A DNA stretch of 20,909 nucleotides from CAZHHH01 sp964532085 (GTDB lineage: Bacteria > Bacteroidota > Bacteroidia > Bacteroidales > Marinilabiliaceae). The notes beneath the pieces are model-generated. The model worked only from the letters and a program-made list of their open reading frames with translations, made no database searches and was not told where the DNA came from. The position numbers and the translations under genes are program-made. Shown in pieces: positions 8,152 through 16,459 of this stretch. The stretch spans positions 1-20,909 of the forward strand of contig CAZHHH010000039.1 of the NCBI GenBank assembly GCA_964532085.1, given 5' to 3'. How positions within the stretch are numbered: the first letter of the stretch is position 1; each line of letters starts with the position of its first letter.

Positions 8152-11100
8152 ATGCTAAAAAACAAGAATAATCACGTTGTACATATTGTATTAATATGGA
8201 TTATAACGCTATTACTATTCATTTTTATAGGTTTAGCTTTTTATTCATCTGAAACAAAAACTGCATATAAAAAACTCGACGGTGAGTTAAAAGAGTTATC
8301 TAAAGTCGTTTCATTCCAAATACATACTTGGCACTCAAATAGAGAGGCTGATTTAATGATATTTTCTAAAAGTCCTTTTTTAATTAGTGCAATTAATAGA
8401 TGGACTAAAAACACTGAAAATATTCAGTTACAAAAACAGATAGAAAAAAGAATAGATTTAATTAACAAAAAAAACGAATACTCCAATATTATAATAACAG
8501 ATTTAGATGGTGAAATTTTATATTCTACAGGTGATACAATTCAAAAACTTAATGATATAACATTATCACAAATTCAAAAATCTATTAAAGATCAAGAACT
8601 TTCTCATACTGATTTTTATATTTGCCCATACCACGATGTTACTCATATCGATTATATTTCACCACTAATACATAACAATTCCATTGTAGGTGCTTTAATT
8701 TTTAGAGTAAATACTGAACATAATATTGCTTATATATTAAACGGGTATATGAGTAGAGTAAATAACTCAGAAAACTATTTATTTAGAATAGAAAATAATG
8801 AAGTTATACTTTTTAATAAAAATCCTAATGATTCAAAAATAAAAAACATTCAAAAACTTATTTCAAAGAATTATAATACTTTAATAAACTTAAATAGTAA
8901 TGGAATAGAAATTGATGAGTTCCTTATTAGAATAACACCTATTAAAAATACTAATTGGTATATTCTAAACAAAATCAACAAAGATTATATATATAACTAT
9001 TATCGCATTAGTCCGAGTATAATTATTTTAACGCTGTTATTTTTATTTTTTATAATCTCTCTTCTTCTGTTCTTATATTATCATAACTTAACTAAAAATG
9101 ATTATACTCACTGGATAAATCAAGAAAAAGAACGAAGCAGATATTTTAAAGAATTTTATTCCGTTTTACATAGTATTCCAGACGGTGTTATTACTATTAA
9201 CAAAAATCAAGTTGTAACTAAAGCAAACAGTAAAGCATTAGAACTTTTAAATATTGATAAAAATAAAATTATTGACAAATCTTTAAGTTCAATTGACAAT
9301 TTTAATGATGAAATTATAAATTTAATTGAGCAAATTTTCAGTAAAGAGGAGATTTATGAAACAACAATAAATATTGAAAATAATATCACCAAAAATAACA
9401 ATATTATTTTAATCAAAGGTTCTCCCATTTATGATGAAAACAATAATATAGAAGCAGTTGCACTTATATTAAGCGATAAAACAACAGAGGTAGAAACGCT
9501 AAAAAAAGTTGCAAAAAGTGAAGAGCAATATCGGATGTTATTTAATAATATGACTCAAGGCTTCGCTTTACATGAGATAATCACAGATGAAGAGAACAAC
9601 CCTATAAATTATCGATATATAGATATTAACTCTGCCTTCGAAGAGATGACAGGCTTTACTAAAGAGGTGGCTATAGGCAAAACAATCTTAGACTTTATGC
9701 CAAAAATTGAGCAATATTGGATAGATATATTTGGAAAAGTAGCTCTAACAGGTGAGCCTATTCGTTTTGAAAATTATTCTAGTGATATAGGAAAATATTT
9801 TGATGTATTTGCATTTTCCCCTAAAATCGGCCAGTTTGCTGTAGTGTTTACCGACATTACTAAAAGACGAGAATATTTTACCGAGTTAAAAAGACAACAA
9901 GAATTTACTCAAACTATTTTAGATAAAATGCCTATTGGTGTAGGATTAGGCTCTTTTAAATCAAAAGTATTTAAATATTCCAACAATAAATTTAATGAAG
10001 TATATGGGTGGGACTATTCAGAACTTGAAAATGTTGATGGCTATTATGAAAAAGTATTTCCAGACAAAAAACAGAGAAATAAAAATAGAATTAAAATAAA
10101 CGAAGCCTTAGTTTCTGGAGATATTAACAAGATGTCGTGGAGAGATATACAAATTCAAACTAAAAGTGGAGAAACCAAGAATGTAAATATAATTATGATT
10201 CCACTTCCCGAACAAGACACTTCGATTCATATTGTAATAGATAATACCGAAGTCAAATTACTCGAGCAAATTGCAGAAGAGCGTGAAGTATTATTTAGCA
10301 GCATTTTCTATGATAACTTTTCAATGATGCTACTTGTTGATCCTGAAACAAAACAGATTATTGACGCTAATCAGGCAGCTGTAGATTTTTATGGATGGAG
10401 TTTAGAGGAATTTAAAAAGTTAAAAGTTTATGATTTAAATATCAGAACTAAAAACCAAATCGACAAGAAAGTAAGCACAGTAATTACAAAAAAACAAATG
10501 TTATTAGATGAAAAGCATCGTTTAAAAGATGGCACTATAAAAAATGTAGATTTATACACTTGTTTAATTAAAAAAGATAATAAAGAGCTTATACACAATA
10601 TAATTCATGATGTAACTGACAGGAAAAAAGCAGAATTAGCAATGAAATTTCAAGAAGAAAAGCTAAGGCAACAAAATGAAAATTATTTAACATTAAACAG
10701 AGAGCTTAAAGAAAGTAATACGCAAATTAAAAAAATCAATAAAGAACTTATCAAAGCACGTGAAGATGCAGAAGAGAGCAATAGATTAAAATCAGCATTT
10801 TTAGCAAATATGAGTCACGAAATAAGAACTCCAATGAATGCTATAATTGGTTTTTCAGACATTTTATTGCTTGAATTTGATGAGACAAATGATGATATTA
10901 GTGCATATATTAATCATATAAAGAATAATAGTGAGCATCTTTTAAGTATTATTAATAATATCATAGATGTATCGAAGTTAGAGGCTCAAAAAATGAAACT
11001 TACCCCTACTCTATTTGATTTGAACACACTTTTTGATCAAATAAAAGATACAGTTGAGACTCTATTCTTAAAGAAAGAGGGAAATGAAAATTTATCCTTC

Positions 11101-11490
11101 ATAGTTGAAAAAGAGTCAGAAAATGAACCATTTAATATTTTTGCAGACTATTTTAGAATAGAGCAGATATTATTCAATTTAGTTACAAATGCAATTAAAA
11201 ATACTGATAAAGGTAAGATTATTATGAAGTATAATCTTGTAAATTCTAATGAGATACAATTTACAGTTTCTGATACCGGGAAAGGAATAGATAAAAAAAA
11301 CAGAGAAGCTATTTTTGACAGATTTCATCAACTACATAATCAAGATATTTACAAAACTAATAAAGGAATAGGTTTAGGATTATCTCTAACAAAAAGTCTT
11401 GTTACAGAAATGGAAGGTTCTATTGATGTTGTATCAGAGAAAAATAAAGGCTCAAAGTTTACAGTTACTATTCCATTTAAAACTAAATAA
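8152..11490 (+). CDS. Membrane-bound sensor histidine kinase with periplasmic sensor and four PAS domains
   Basis: A complete 1112-residue kinase. TM1 (about 10-33) and TM2 (about 288-310) enclose a periplasmic domain whose ITDLDGEILYST strand suggests a double-Cache-like sensor. Four PAS-like modules follow at about 333-445, 455-575, 583-700 and 709-826, then a coiled coil. The dimerisation domain carries the phosphoacceptor H889 in NMSHEIRTPMNAIIGFSD. The ATPase domain has the N-box N1013 (LVTNAIKN), D1041 (DTGKG), a FDRFHQ F-box and a GIGLGLSL G2 motif, all intact. No receiver domain is fused and no response regulator is adjacent, so its partner is elsewhere. Its place between MCP genes suggests a link to taxis or to the same signals, but this is inference. 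No terminator is seen after it; a MITE-like element begins 40 bp downstream. Confidence 0.93.
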   Translation: MLKNKNNHVVHIVLIWIITLLLFIFIGLAFYSSETKTAYKKLDGELKELSKVVSFQIHTWHSNREADLMIFSKSPFLISAINRWTKNTENIQLQKQIEKRIDLINKKNEYSNIIITDLDGEILYSTGDTIQKLNDITLSQIQKSIKDQELSHTDFYICPYHDVTHIDYISPLIHNNSIVGALIFRVNTEHNIAYILNGYMSRVNNSENYLFRIENNEVILFNKNPNDSKIKNIQKLISKNYNTLINLNSNGIEIDEFLIRITPIKNTNWYILNKINKDYIYNYYRISPSIIILTLLFLFFIISLLLFLYYHNLTKNDYTHWINQEKERSRYFKEFYSVLHSIPDGVITINKNQVVTKANSKALELLNIDKNKIIDKSLSSIDNFNDEIINLIEQIFSKEEIYETTINIENNITKNNNIILIKGSPIYDENNNIEAVALILSDKTTEVETLKKVAKSEEQYRMLFNNMTQGFALHEIITDEENNPINYRYIDINSAFEEMTGFTKEVAIGKTILDFMPKIEQYWIDIFGKVALTGEPIRFENYSSDIGKYFDVFAFSPKIGQFAVVFTDITKRREYFTELKRQQEFTQTILDKMPIGVGLGSFKSKVFKYSNNKFNEVYGWDYSELENVDGYYEKVFPDKKQRNKNRIKINEALVSGDINKMSWRDIQIQTKSGETKNVNIIMIPLPEQDTSIHIVIDNTEVKLLEQIAEEREVLFSSIFYDNFSMMLLVDPETKQIIDANQAAVDFYGWSLEEFKKLKVYDLNIRTKNQIDKKVSTVITKKQMLLDEKHRLKDGTIKNVDLYTCLIKKDNKELIHNIIHDVTDRKKAELAMKFQEEKLRQQNENYLTLNRELKESNTQIKKINKELIKAREDAEESNRLKSAFLANMSHEIRTPMNAIIGFSDILLLEFDETNDDISAYINHIKNNSEHLLSIINNIIDVSKLEAQKMKLTPTLFDLNTLFDQIKDTVETLFLKKEGNENLSFIVEKESENEPFNIFADYFRIEQILFNLVTNAIKNTDKGKIIMKYNLVNSNEIQFTVSDTGKGIDKKNREAIFDRFHQLHNQDIYKTNKGIGLGLSLTKSLVTEMEGSIDVVSEKNKGSKFTVTIPFKTK

Positions 11491-11530
11491 TATTGTATAG
11501 TTTTATATTTATTCATAAAATGTATTATTG

Positions 11531-11743
11531 TTGTCCGATTAAAAATCTCAGATTCTTCGCTACGCTCAGAATGACATTGTGTTTTACAGGATTCTGTGTT
11601 GGTGGGGGTTGGTTTGCGGCTTTGCCGCAAACCAACCCCCACCATATACTTAACTAATTGATTGTCATTTCGAACGTAGTGAGAAACGAAGTTCAGCGAA
11701 GCTAAATCTCATCTATTTAGCTTTGTAGTTTTTTATCGGACAA
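11531..11743. mobile_element. MITE-like palindromic element with terminal inverted repeats
   Basis: A 213-bp non-coding element. Its ends are inverted repeats: TTGTCCGATTAAAAA at 11531-11545 and the reverse complement of TTGTCCGATAAAAAA at 11729-11743, matching at 14 of 15 positions. Inside these lie two diverged inverted copies of a TGTCATTCTGAGCGTAGCG-type repeat (11551-11581 on the minus strand, 11660-11690 on the plus strand). I recognise this wording as a widespread bacterial intergenic repeat. At the centre is a perfect 21-bp hairpin (11600-11644). There is no transposase and no clear target-site duplication. It fills most of the 464-bp gap between the kinase and the next MCP gene. Confidence 0.7.
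11600..11644. repeat. Perfect 21-bp inverted repeat with a 3-nt loop
   Basis: The arms 11600-11620 and 11624-11644 are exact reverse complements around a TTT loop. The stem is GC-rich, with a TGGTGGGGGTTGG end and a TTTGCGGC tip, unlike the AT-rich surroundings. It forms the centre of the MITE-like element. Confidence 0.9.
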
Positions 11744-11898
11744 TAGTGAAAATGTATATCTAAATAGAAGTAATTGTTCATCTTTACGCTAAAAGTAATT
11801 ATTACACTATAAATAAATTTCATGTGTCAAACATTAGGCTATATTTTTAAAAACTTTTAACACATTTAACGCAACAAGAATAATCACTTATCGTAAAT

Positions 11899-11949
11899 GA
11901 TGTAGATTTTTAAAAACGGATTAAAAACACTCAAAACAAAATCTACATC
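11899..11949. promoter_or_regulatory. Inverted repeat in the leader of the second MCP gene
   Basis: GATGTAGATTTT (11899-11910) and AAAATCTACATC (11938-11949) are perfect 12-bp reverse complements separated by 27 nt. The right arm ends 5 nt before the ATG at 11955. It could be an operator or an RNA hairpin masking the start. This is inference from position. Confidence 0.55.
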
Positions 11950-11954
11950 TATTT

Positions 11955-13691
11955 ATGCGCAAATTATTTGTTAAAATCAGGAACTTAAAAACCCGAACAA
12001 AACTTACTCTTGGATTTATTGCAGTTTTATTATTTCCTGCATTTAGTATGTTAATTACTCATATGGGTATTAATTATATTGAATATTATGATGATAATAT
12101 AAATCAACTGCACGCTAATAAGGAGATTTTATATGAAACAACCGAATCCTTTTTTAAGAATCCTAAACAACACGATATTCAATTTTATAAAGCACTTGAA
12201 GACAGTTTAGTCAATAGTTTAGACGACTATCTACTATTAGTTAACAATAAAAAATACGAACTTGGTTCTATAGTCATTAGAAATTATGTTGAAGAGAATT
12301 ATGACTCAATAACTTATAATATTAGTTTACTCTTCTCGAACATATATAAAATTAAAGGTTATCTAGCTTCAAAAGAAGAGCAATTCAACTCAATTGAAGA
12401 TAGTTATGCCGATTTAAATAACTACACAAGTAACATTAGTGAAGTACAGAATATCAATGAAACTTTAAACCTTCTCTATTTAGCTGAAATAAATAAGGAT
12501 TATACCTATATAAAAGATGCTATTGATTTAATCAGTTTAGGTACTAGAAACACATCAAATGATAATTATAAAAGAGAGTTATACAACAATTTATCAAATA
12601 AATTAAATGATTATTTAGACCTTTTTATTGAAAAAGAAGATACATATAACACATTAACTGATATAAGAAATGAAGTAAGCGAACTTTTTGGTTTATTGAT
12701 TGATTTTGTAAAAGATTATCAAAAATTCACCTCAGTTAGTACAAAAGTAGGTATCACTATTTATCTAATTTTAAGTATCCTAATTGGATTCATTGTAGCT
12801 CGCACAATAACTAAATATTTCAATCGCATAATTGTTAGAGCAACTAACTTTGCTACAGGCTTATCTGAAGGCGATTTAACCCTTATGGTTGAAGAAAGAT
12901 TTTTAGAATATAAAGATGAATTAGGTGATTTAGCACGGGCATTACGTACACTACGCAATAATGTAACTGAAGTAATAGGTGGAGTACATCAAGGTTCAAA
13001 TAATGTTGCTGATGCAAGTAATGAGTCAAGTAAAGTCTCACAATCCTTGTCAGAGTCAGCAACAGAACAAGCTGCAAGCGTTGAGGAGTTGGCCTCTATT
13101 ATAGAAGAGATGACAGCTAATATTAATCAGAACAGCGAAAATGCTACTCAAACCAATGAACTTGCAAAAAGAGCCGAAAAATATCTAAATGATTTAAGTG
13201 GAGCAGCTAGTAAAAGTATGGATGCTGTACAGCTTATAAATGAAAAAGTTGAAATTATTAATGGTATTGCACGACAAACTAATATATTAGCACTAAATGC
13301 AGCAGTTGAAGCGGCTCGTGCTGGTGAATATGGACGTGGTTTTGCTGTTGTTGCCGGTGAAGTAAGAAAATTAGCAGAAAACTCACGAATTGCAGCAGAT
13401 GAGATTATAACTTTAGCACAAGATAGTGTAGAGATAACTGGCGAAGCTGCAGGACATCTTGAATTAACAATGAAAGATTTAACCGATGTAATAAATAGAG
13501 TTTCTGAAATAGCAGCAGCAACTAAAGAGGAGTTAACAGGAATAACACAAGTTAATAGCTCAATAAATGAACTTAATAATATAACTCAACATAATGCTAC
13601 TTCGGCAGATGAGCTTGCTTCTAGTTCAAATGAGTTATCTGGACAAGCAGAAAATTTAAGAGATACAATTTCATATTTCAAAGTTGAATAA
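11955..13691 (+). CDS. Methyl-accepting chemotaxis protein
   Basis: A complete 578-residue MCP. A basic N-terminus (KIRNLKTRTKLTLGF) shared with its neighbours leads into TM1 (about 19-39). A mostly helical, polar periplasmic domain of about 225 residues follows, then TM2 (about 265-285), HAMP (about 286-340) and a long coiled-coil signalling domain. The conserved hairpin tip (about 437-475) has ARQTNILALNAAVEAARAGE followed by GRGFAVVAGEVRKLAEN, the CheA/CheW contact region, intact. It ends RDTISYFKVE with no NWETF-like tether. The periplasmic domain fits the four-helix-bundle ligand-binding class; the ligand is unknown. It would control a CheA kinase array not encoded here. A 12-bp inverted repeat ends just before its ATG, and another MCP follows 127 nt later with no terminator between. 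Confidence 0.94.
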   Translation: MRKLFVKIRNLKTRTKLTLGFIAVLLFPAFSMLITHMGINYIEYYDDNINQLHANKEILYETTESFFKNPKQHDIQFYKALEDSLVNSLDDYLLLVNNKKYELGSIVIRNYVEENYDSITYNISLLFSNIYKIKGYLASKEEQFNSIEDSYADLNNYTSNISEVQNINETLNLLYLAEINKDYTYIKDAIDLISLGTRNTSNDNYKRELYNNLSNKLNDYLDLFIEKEDTYNTLTDIRNEVSELFGLLIDFVKDYQKFTSVSTKVGITIYLILSILIGFIVARTITKYFNRIIVRATNFATGLSEGDLTLMVEERFLEYKDELGDLARALRTLRNNVTEVIGGVHQGSNNVADASNESSKVSQSLSESATEQAASVEELASIIEEMTANINQNSENATQTNELAKRAEKYLNDLSGAASKSMDAVQLINEKVEIINGIARQTNILALNAAVEAARAGEYGRGFAVVAGEVRKLAENSRIAADEIITLAQDSVEITGEAAGHLELTMKDLTDVINRVSEIAAATKEELTGITQVNSSINELNNITQHNATSADELASSSNELSGQAENLRDTISYFKVE

Positions 13692-13773
13692 AAAGTTATA
13701 TATAAGTTTTATAAATACTATATAGATAAGAGAAACGTTAACATTAAGCAAAAGATATAACTTTAAAAAACAG

Positions 13774-13820
13774 ATATCGTTTCAGTCAATCATAACACAA
13801 CTAATTGACTATAACGATAT
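13774..13820. promoter_or_regulatory. Inverted repeat covering the start codon of the third MCP gene
   Basis: ATATCGTT-TC-AGTCAAT (13774-13790) and ATTGACT-AT-AACGATAT (13804-13820) form a 17-position stem with 15 pairs, a 2x2 internal mismatch and a 13-nt loop. The last two bases of the right arm are the A and T of the ATG at 13819, so the folded RNA would hide the start codon. An operator reading is also possible. Confidence 0.65.
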
Positions 13821-15570
13821 GAATTTTAAGAGGTTTAGGAATTTTAAAACGAAGACAAAACTAAATATGGGATTTGGCTTATTAATTTTGTTTTCGATTA
13901 TAATTGCAGCAGCGGGATATGGAGGGGTCAACCGATATGAGTTTTATGTCAATCATATGACACGCCTCTTTACATCAGATAGTTATCTGATAAATACACG
14001 TTTAAGTGTTCAAAAATATATGACATTACGCACAATTTATGATTATGAAAATGCTGTTCAGTATGCCGACAGTGCAAAACAGCAGTTACTTCTATTTTTA
14101 GAATATGCAGATGACTCAAAATCAGCTAAAAGATTGGGCAAACTTATCAATAATGACGATAACGAGAGTGATATTGAATCGGCAAATAGAATGATAGATG
14201 GATTTGAAGAATATCTGGAGATATCAAAAAGTATATATGATAATCTAGAAAATGAGCGAGTTTTAAATGAAAAAACTAGAGTTATATCCTCTAAAATTCA
14301 AGCGATGAACATTCCAAGTGCGCAAAACAACCTCGCGATGAGTGCTCATATGGGAATATTAAGAGCAAGAGCATATAATGATGCATCTTATTTAGAAGAA
14401 GGTAAACAGGCTATAAATATATTAATAAATCAGTCACAAGGTGAATTGAATGATTTAGCAACTCAGTTGGGTAATATAATTACAGAACTTGAGGAAGTTT
14501 ATGATAATTATTTAGATAATCAAAGTAATTTAAACGATACAGGCTACAGATTAGAATCTCTTTTTGCACAAAAAGCTGTATCAAAAGAGAAGTTTGCTAA
14601 AGCGACAAAATCTATAAGCGGTTGGAGTATATTGATAAACTCTATTTTAGTAGTTACAGTTAGTATAATAATATCCCTGATTATTACAAGACATATTACA
14701 TCTTCAGTAGATAGGTCAATTAAATTTGCTAACAGTATAGCTGATGGAGATCTTACAGCAACAATTGATATTGAGCAGATGAGACTCCAAGATGAATTTG
14801 GGTTATTGACTCGTACACTTCAAAATGTACAAAACAAATTAATTGAAGTAATGTCTGGAATAATTAAAAGCTCTGATCAAGTTGCATCAGCAAGTACGCA
14901 ATCAAGTTTAGCTTCAGTTAGTATTTCAGAGTCTGCCAACGAACAAGCTTCAAGTATTGAGGAGGTCTCTTCAACAATGGAAGAGATGACCGCTAATATT
15001 CAACAAAATACTGCCAATGCACAAGAGACTGAGAAGATTGCAGAAAATGCATCAAACTCAATTCAAGATGTGGGCTCTGCAGCTAAAAAGAGTTTAGATG
15101 CAGTTAAACTTATTCATGATAAAATACAAACTATTAATACTATTGCTCGCCAAACTAATATATTAGCATTAAATGCTTCTGTTGAAGCTGCACGAGCAGG
15201 TGAACATGGGCGAGGTTTTTCAGTGGTAGCTAGTGAAGTGCAAAAACTAGCAGAAAATTCAAAAACAGCTGCAGATGAGATAATGAATCATGTTCAAGAT
15301 AGTTTGGATGTTACAGAAGATGCTGCTATGCTCCTAGCTAAAACTGTTGAAGATATTAATCTTGTTGTGATGAAAGTTAAAGAAATTGCCGCTGCATCAT
15401 TAGAAGAGAGCTCAGGAGCTATGCAGATTAACAATGCAATACAAGAGCTTAATCATGGAACACATGAAAATGTATCAGCTTCCGAACAGCTGGCTAGTAC
15501 ATCTGAACAACTTACTGCACAAGCTGATCAATTAAAAGAGATGATTTCATATTTCAGTTTTGAGTTGTGA
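13819..15570 (+). CDS. Methyl-accepting chemotaxis protein
   Basis: A complete 583-residue MCP, paralogous to the two upstream. The N-terminus is RFRNFKTKTKLNMGFG, with TM1 at about 19-37 and a helical periplasmic domain to about 265. TM2 is at about 270-293, followed by HAMP and the signalling coiled coil. The tip near residues 442-480 reads ARQTNILALNASVEAARAGE then GRGFSVVASEVQKLAEN. Compared with its neighbours it has A to S and R to Q changes flanking the tip, but the core contact residues are kept. It ends MISYFSFEL, with no tether motif. The sensing domain resembles that of the split MCP (shared helical pattern, with a NMSAHMGI/LRARAYNDASYLEE-like stretch matching NFLRVNVYKDLSYIDE). 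Translation may be gated by the hairpin over its ATG. A strong bidirectional terminator follows. Confidence 0.94.
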   Translation: MNFKRFRNFKTKTKLNMGFGLLILFSIIIAAAGYGGVNRYEFYVNHMTRLFTSDSYLINTRLSVQKYMTLRTIYDYENAVQYADSAKQQLLLFLEYADDSKSAKRLGKLINNDDNESDIESANRMIDGFEEYLEISKSIYDNLENERVLNEKTRVISSKIQAMNIPSAQNNLAMSAHMGILRARAYNDASYLEEGKQAINILINQSQGELNDLATQLGNIITELEEVYDNYLDNQSNLNDTGYRLESLFAQKAVSKEKFAKATKSISGWSILINSILVVTVSIIISLIITRHITSSVDRSIKFANSIADGDLTATIDIEQMRLQDEFGLLTRTLQNVQNKLIEVMSGIIKSSDQVASASTQSSLASVSISESANEQASSIEEVSSTMEEMTANIQQNTANAQETEKIAENASNSIQDVGSAAKKSLDAVKLIHDKIQTINTIARQTNILALNASVEAARAGEHGRGFSVVASEVQKLAENSKTAADEIMNHVQDSLDVTEDAAMLLAKTVEDINLVVMKVKEIAAASLEESSGAMQINNAIQELNHGTHENVSASEQLASTSEQLTAQADQLKEMISYFSFEL

Positions 15571-15621
15571 AATATCAGAATACAAAACATTGAATAATTT
15601 AATTTTGGTGAATTAAATTAA

Positions 15622-15653
15622 AAAAGAGGTTCTTTTTTGTAAGAACCTCTTTT
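15622..15653. terminator. Bidirectional intrinsic terminator
   Basis: AAAAGAGGTTCTT (15622-15634) and AAGAACCTCTTTT (15641-15653) form a 13-bp stem with a 6-nt loop. The flanks give T-runs on both strands. It separates the last MCP gene from the convergent oxidoreductase gene, whose stop is 6 nt away. Confidence 0.9.
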
Positions 15654-15658
15654 ATATT

Positions 15659-16384
15659 TTAAGAGCAATGACCATCAATAGTACAAGATTCACCACTTGA
15701 TTCATCAGCAGGTGTGAAATAGAGTTTGGCCGGCTCTTTACCAAAATAGACTTCATTTAAAGCCTCGTAAAATGTTTCACTATCATAAGTTCCAGAAATG
15801 GATTTGTCGCCATTAATAACAAAACAAGGTATCATTTTGATACCCATATCACGAGCTAATTTGCCGTCAAACTCAATGTCATCTGCAAATTTATTATTTG
15901 TAAATACAGATTTTAGTTCATCAACATCCAACTCTAACTCTTCGCAAAGTTCAAATAAAACAGATTCATCATCGATATTTTTACCATCTGTAAAAAAAGA
16001 ACGGAAGATAATTTCTTCGGCTTCTGTCTGTTTTCCATATTGTTTTGCAAAATGTGATAATTGATGTGCCTTAAATGTATTTGCAGCAACTGTTTTGTCC
16101 ATATTATATGTGAGTCCAACCTCTTTTGCTTTAATTTCTACATTTTTATTCATTTCAATTGCTTCTGACAAAGGAATGTCTCTACGCTTTGCCACAAATT
16201 GACTCATATTCATATTAGAATCTGTTACAAAATTAGGAGCAAGTTGATAAGTTTTCCAAATAATATCTACATTATCTTTATGTTCAAACTTAGCCAACCC
16301 TGCATCTAACTTACGTTTACCCATATAGCAAAATGGGCACATAAAATCACTCCATACTTCAATCGTTATTCTATTTTTGTTCAT
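15659..16384 (-). CDS. DsbA-family (FrnE-like) thiol oxidoreductase
   Basis: A complete 241-residue thioredoxin-fold protein with no signal peptide, so it is cytosolic. The active site is C16-PF-C19 in WSDFMCPFCYMGK, a wording typical of the FrnE / polyketide-isomerase branch of the DsbA family. A helical insertion follows, and the cis-proline loop is IPCFVING, with an extra cysteine after the proline. The C-terminus ends in a second cysteine pair, CTIDGHC, just before the stop. FrnE proteins have been described with an additional C-terminal cysteine motif, so a disulfide relay to the CPFC site is possible. The protein probably catalyses disulfide exchange in oxidative-stress defence; the substrate is not known. 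It is a single gene, ended by the shared terminator. Confidence 0.9.
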   Translation of the reverse strand: MNKNRITIEVWSDFMCPFCYMGKRKLDAGLAKFEHKDNVDIIWKTYQLAPNFVTDSNMNMSQFVAKRRDIPLSEAIEMNKNVEIKAKEVGLTYNMDKTVAANTFKAHQLSHFAKQYGKQTEAEEIIFRSFFTDGKNIDDESVLFELCEELELDVDELKSVFTNNKFADDIEFDGKLARDMGIKMIPCFVINGDKSISGTYDSETFYEALNEVYFGKEPAKLYFTPADESSGESCTIDGHCS

Positions 16385-16459
16385 TTTTCAAATATTATTT
16401 TTATTTATAACTAACAGCCATTAATTATTTTGGTTCTAGGTTTGTGTTTTTTTTAAATA

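Noticed and set aside
11349..11645. Minus-strand open frame of 98 codons containing CHSERSEESEIF
   Set aside because: This is the well-known spurious translation of the TGTCATTCTGAGCG-type intergenic repeat. It also overlaps the kinase 3' end and the palindrome.
15798..16064. 88-codon plus-strand frame inside the FrnE-like gene
   Set aside because: Antisense shadow of a well-supported gene; serine-rich, with no recognisable features.
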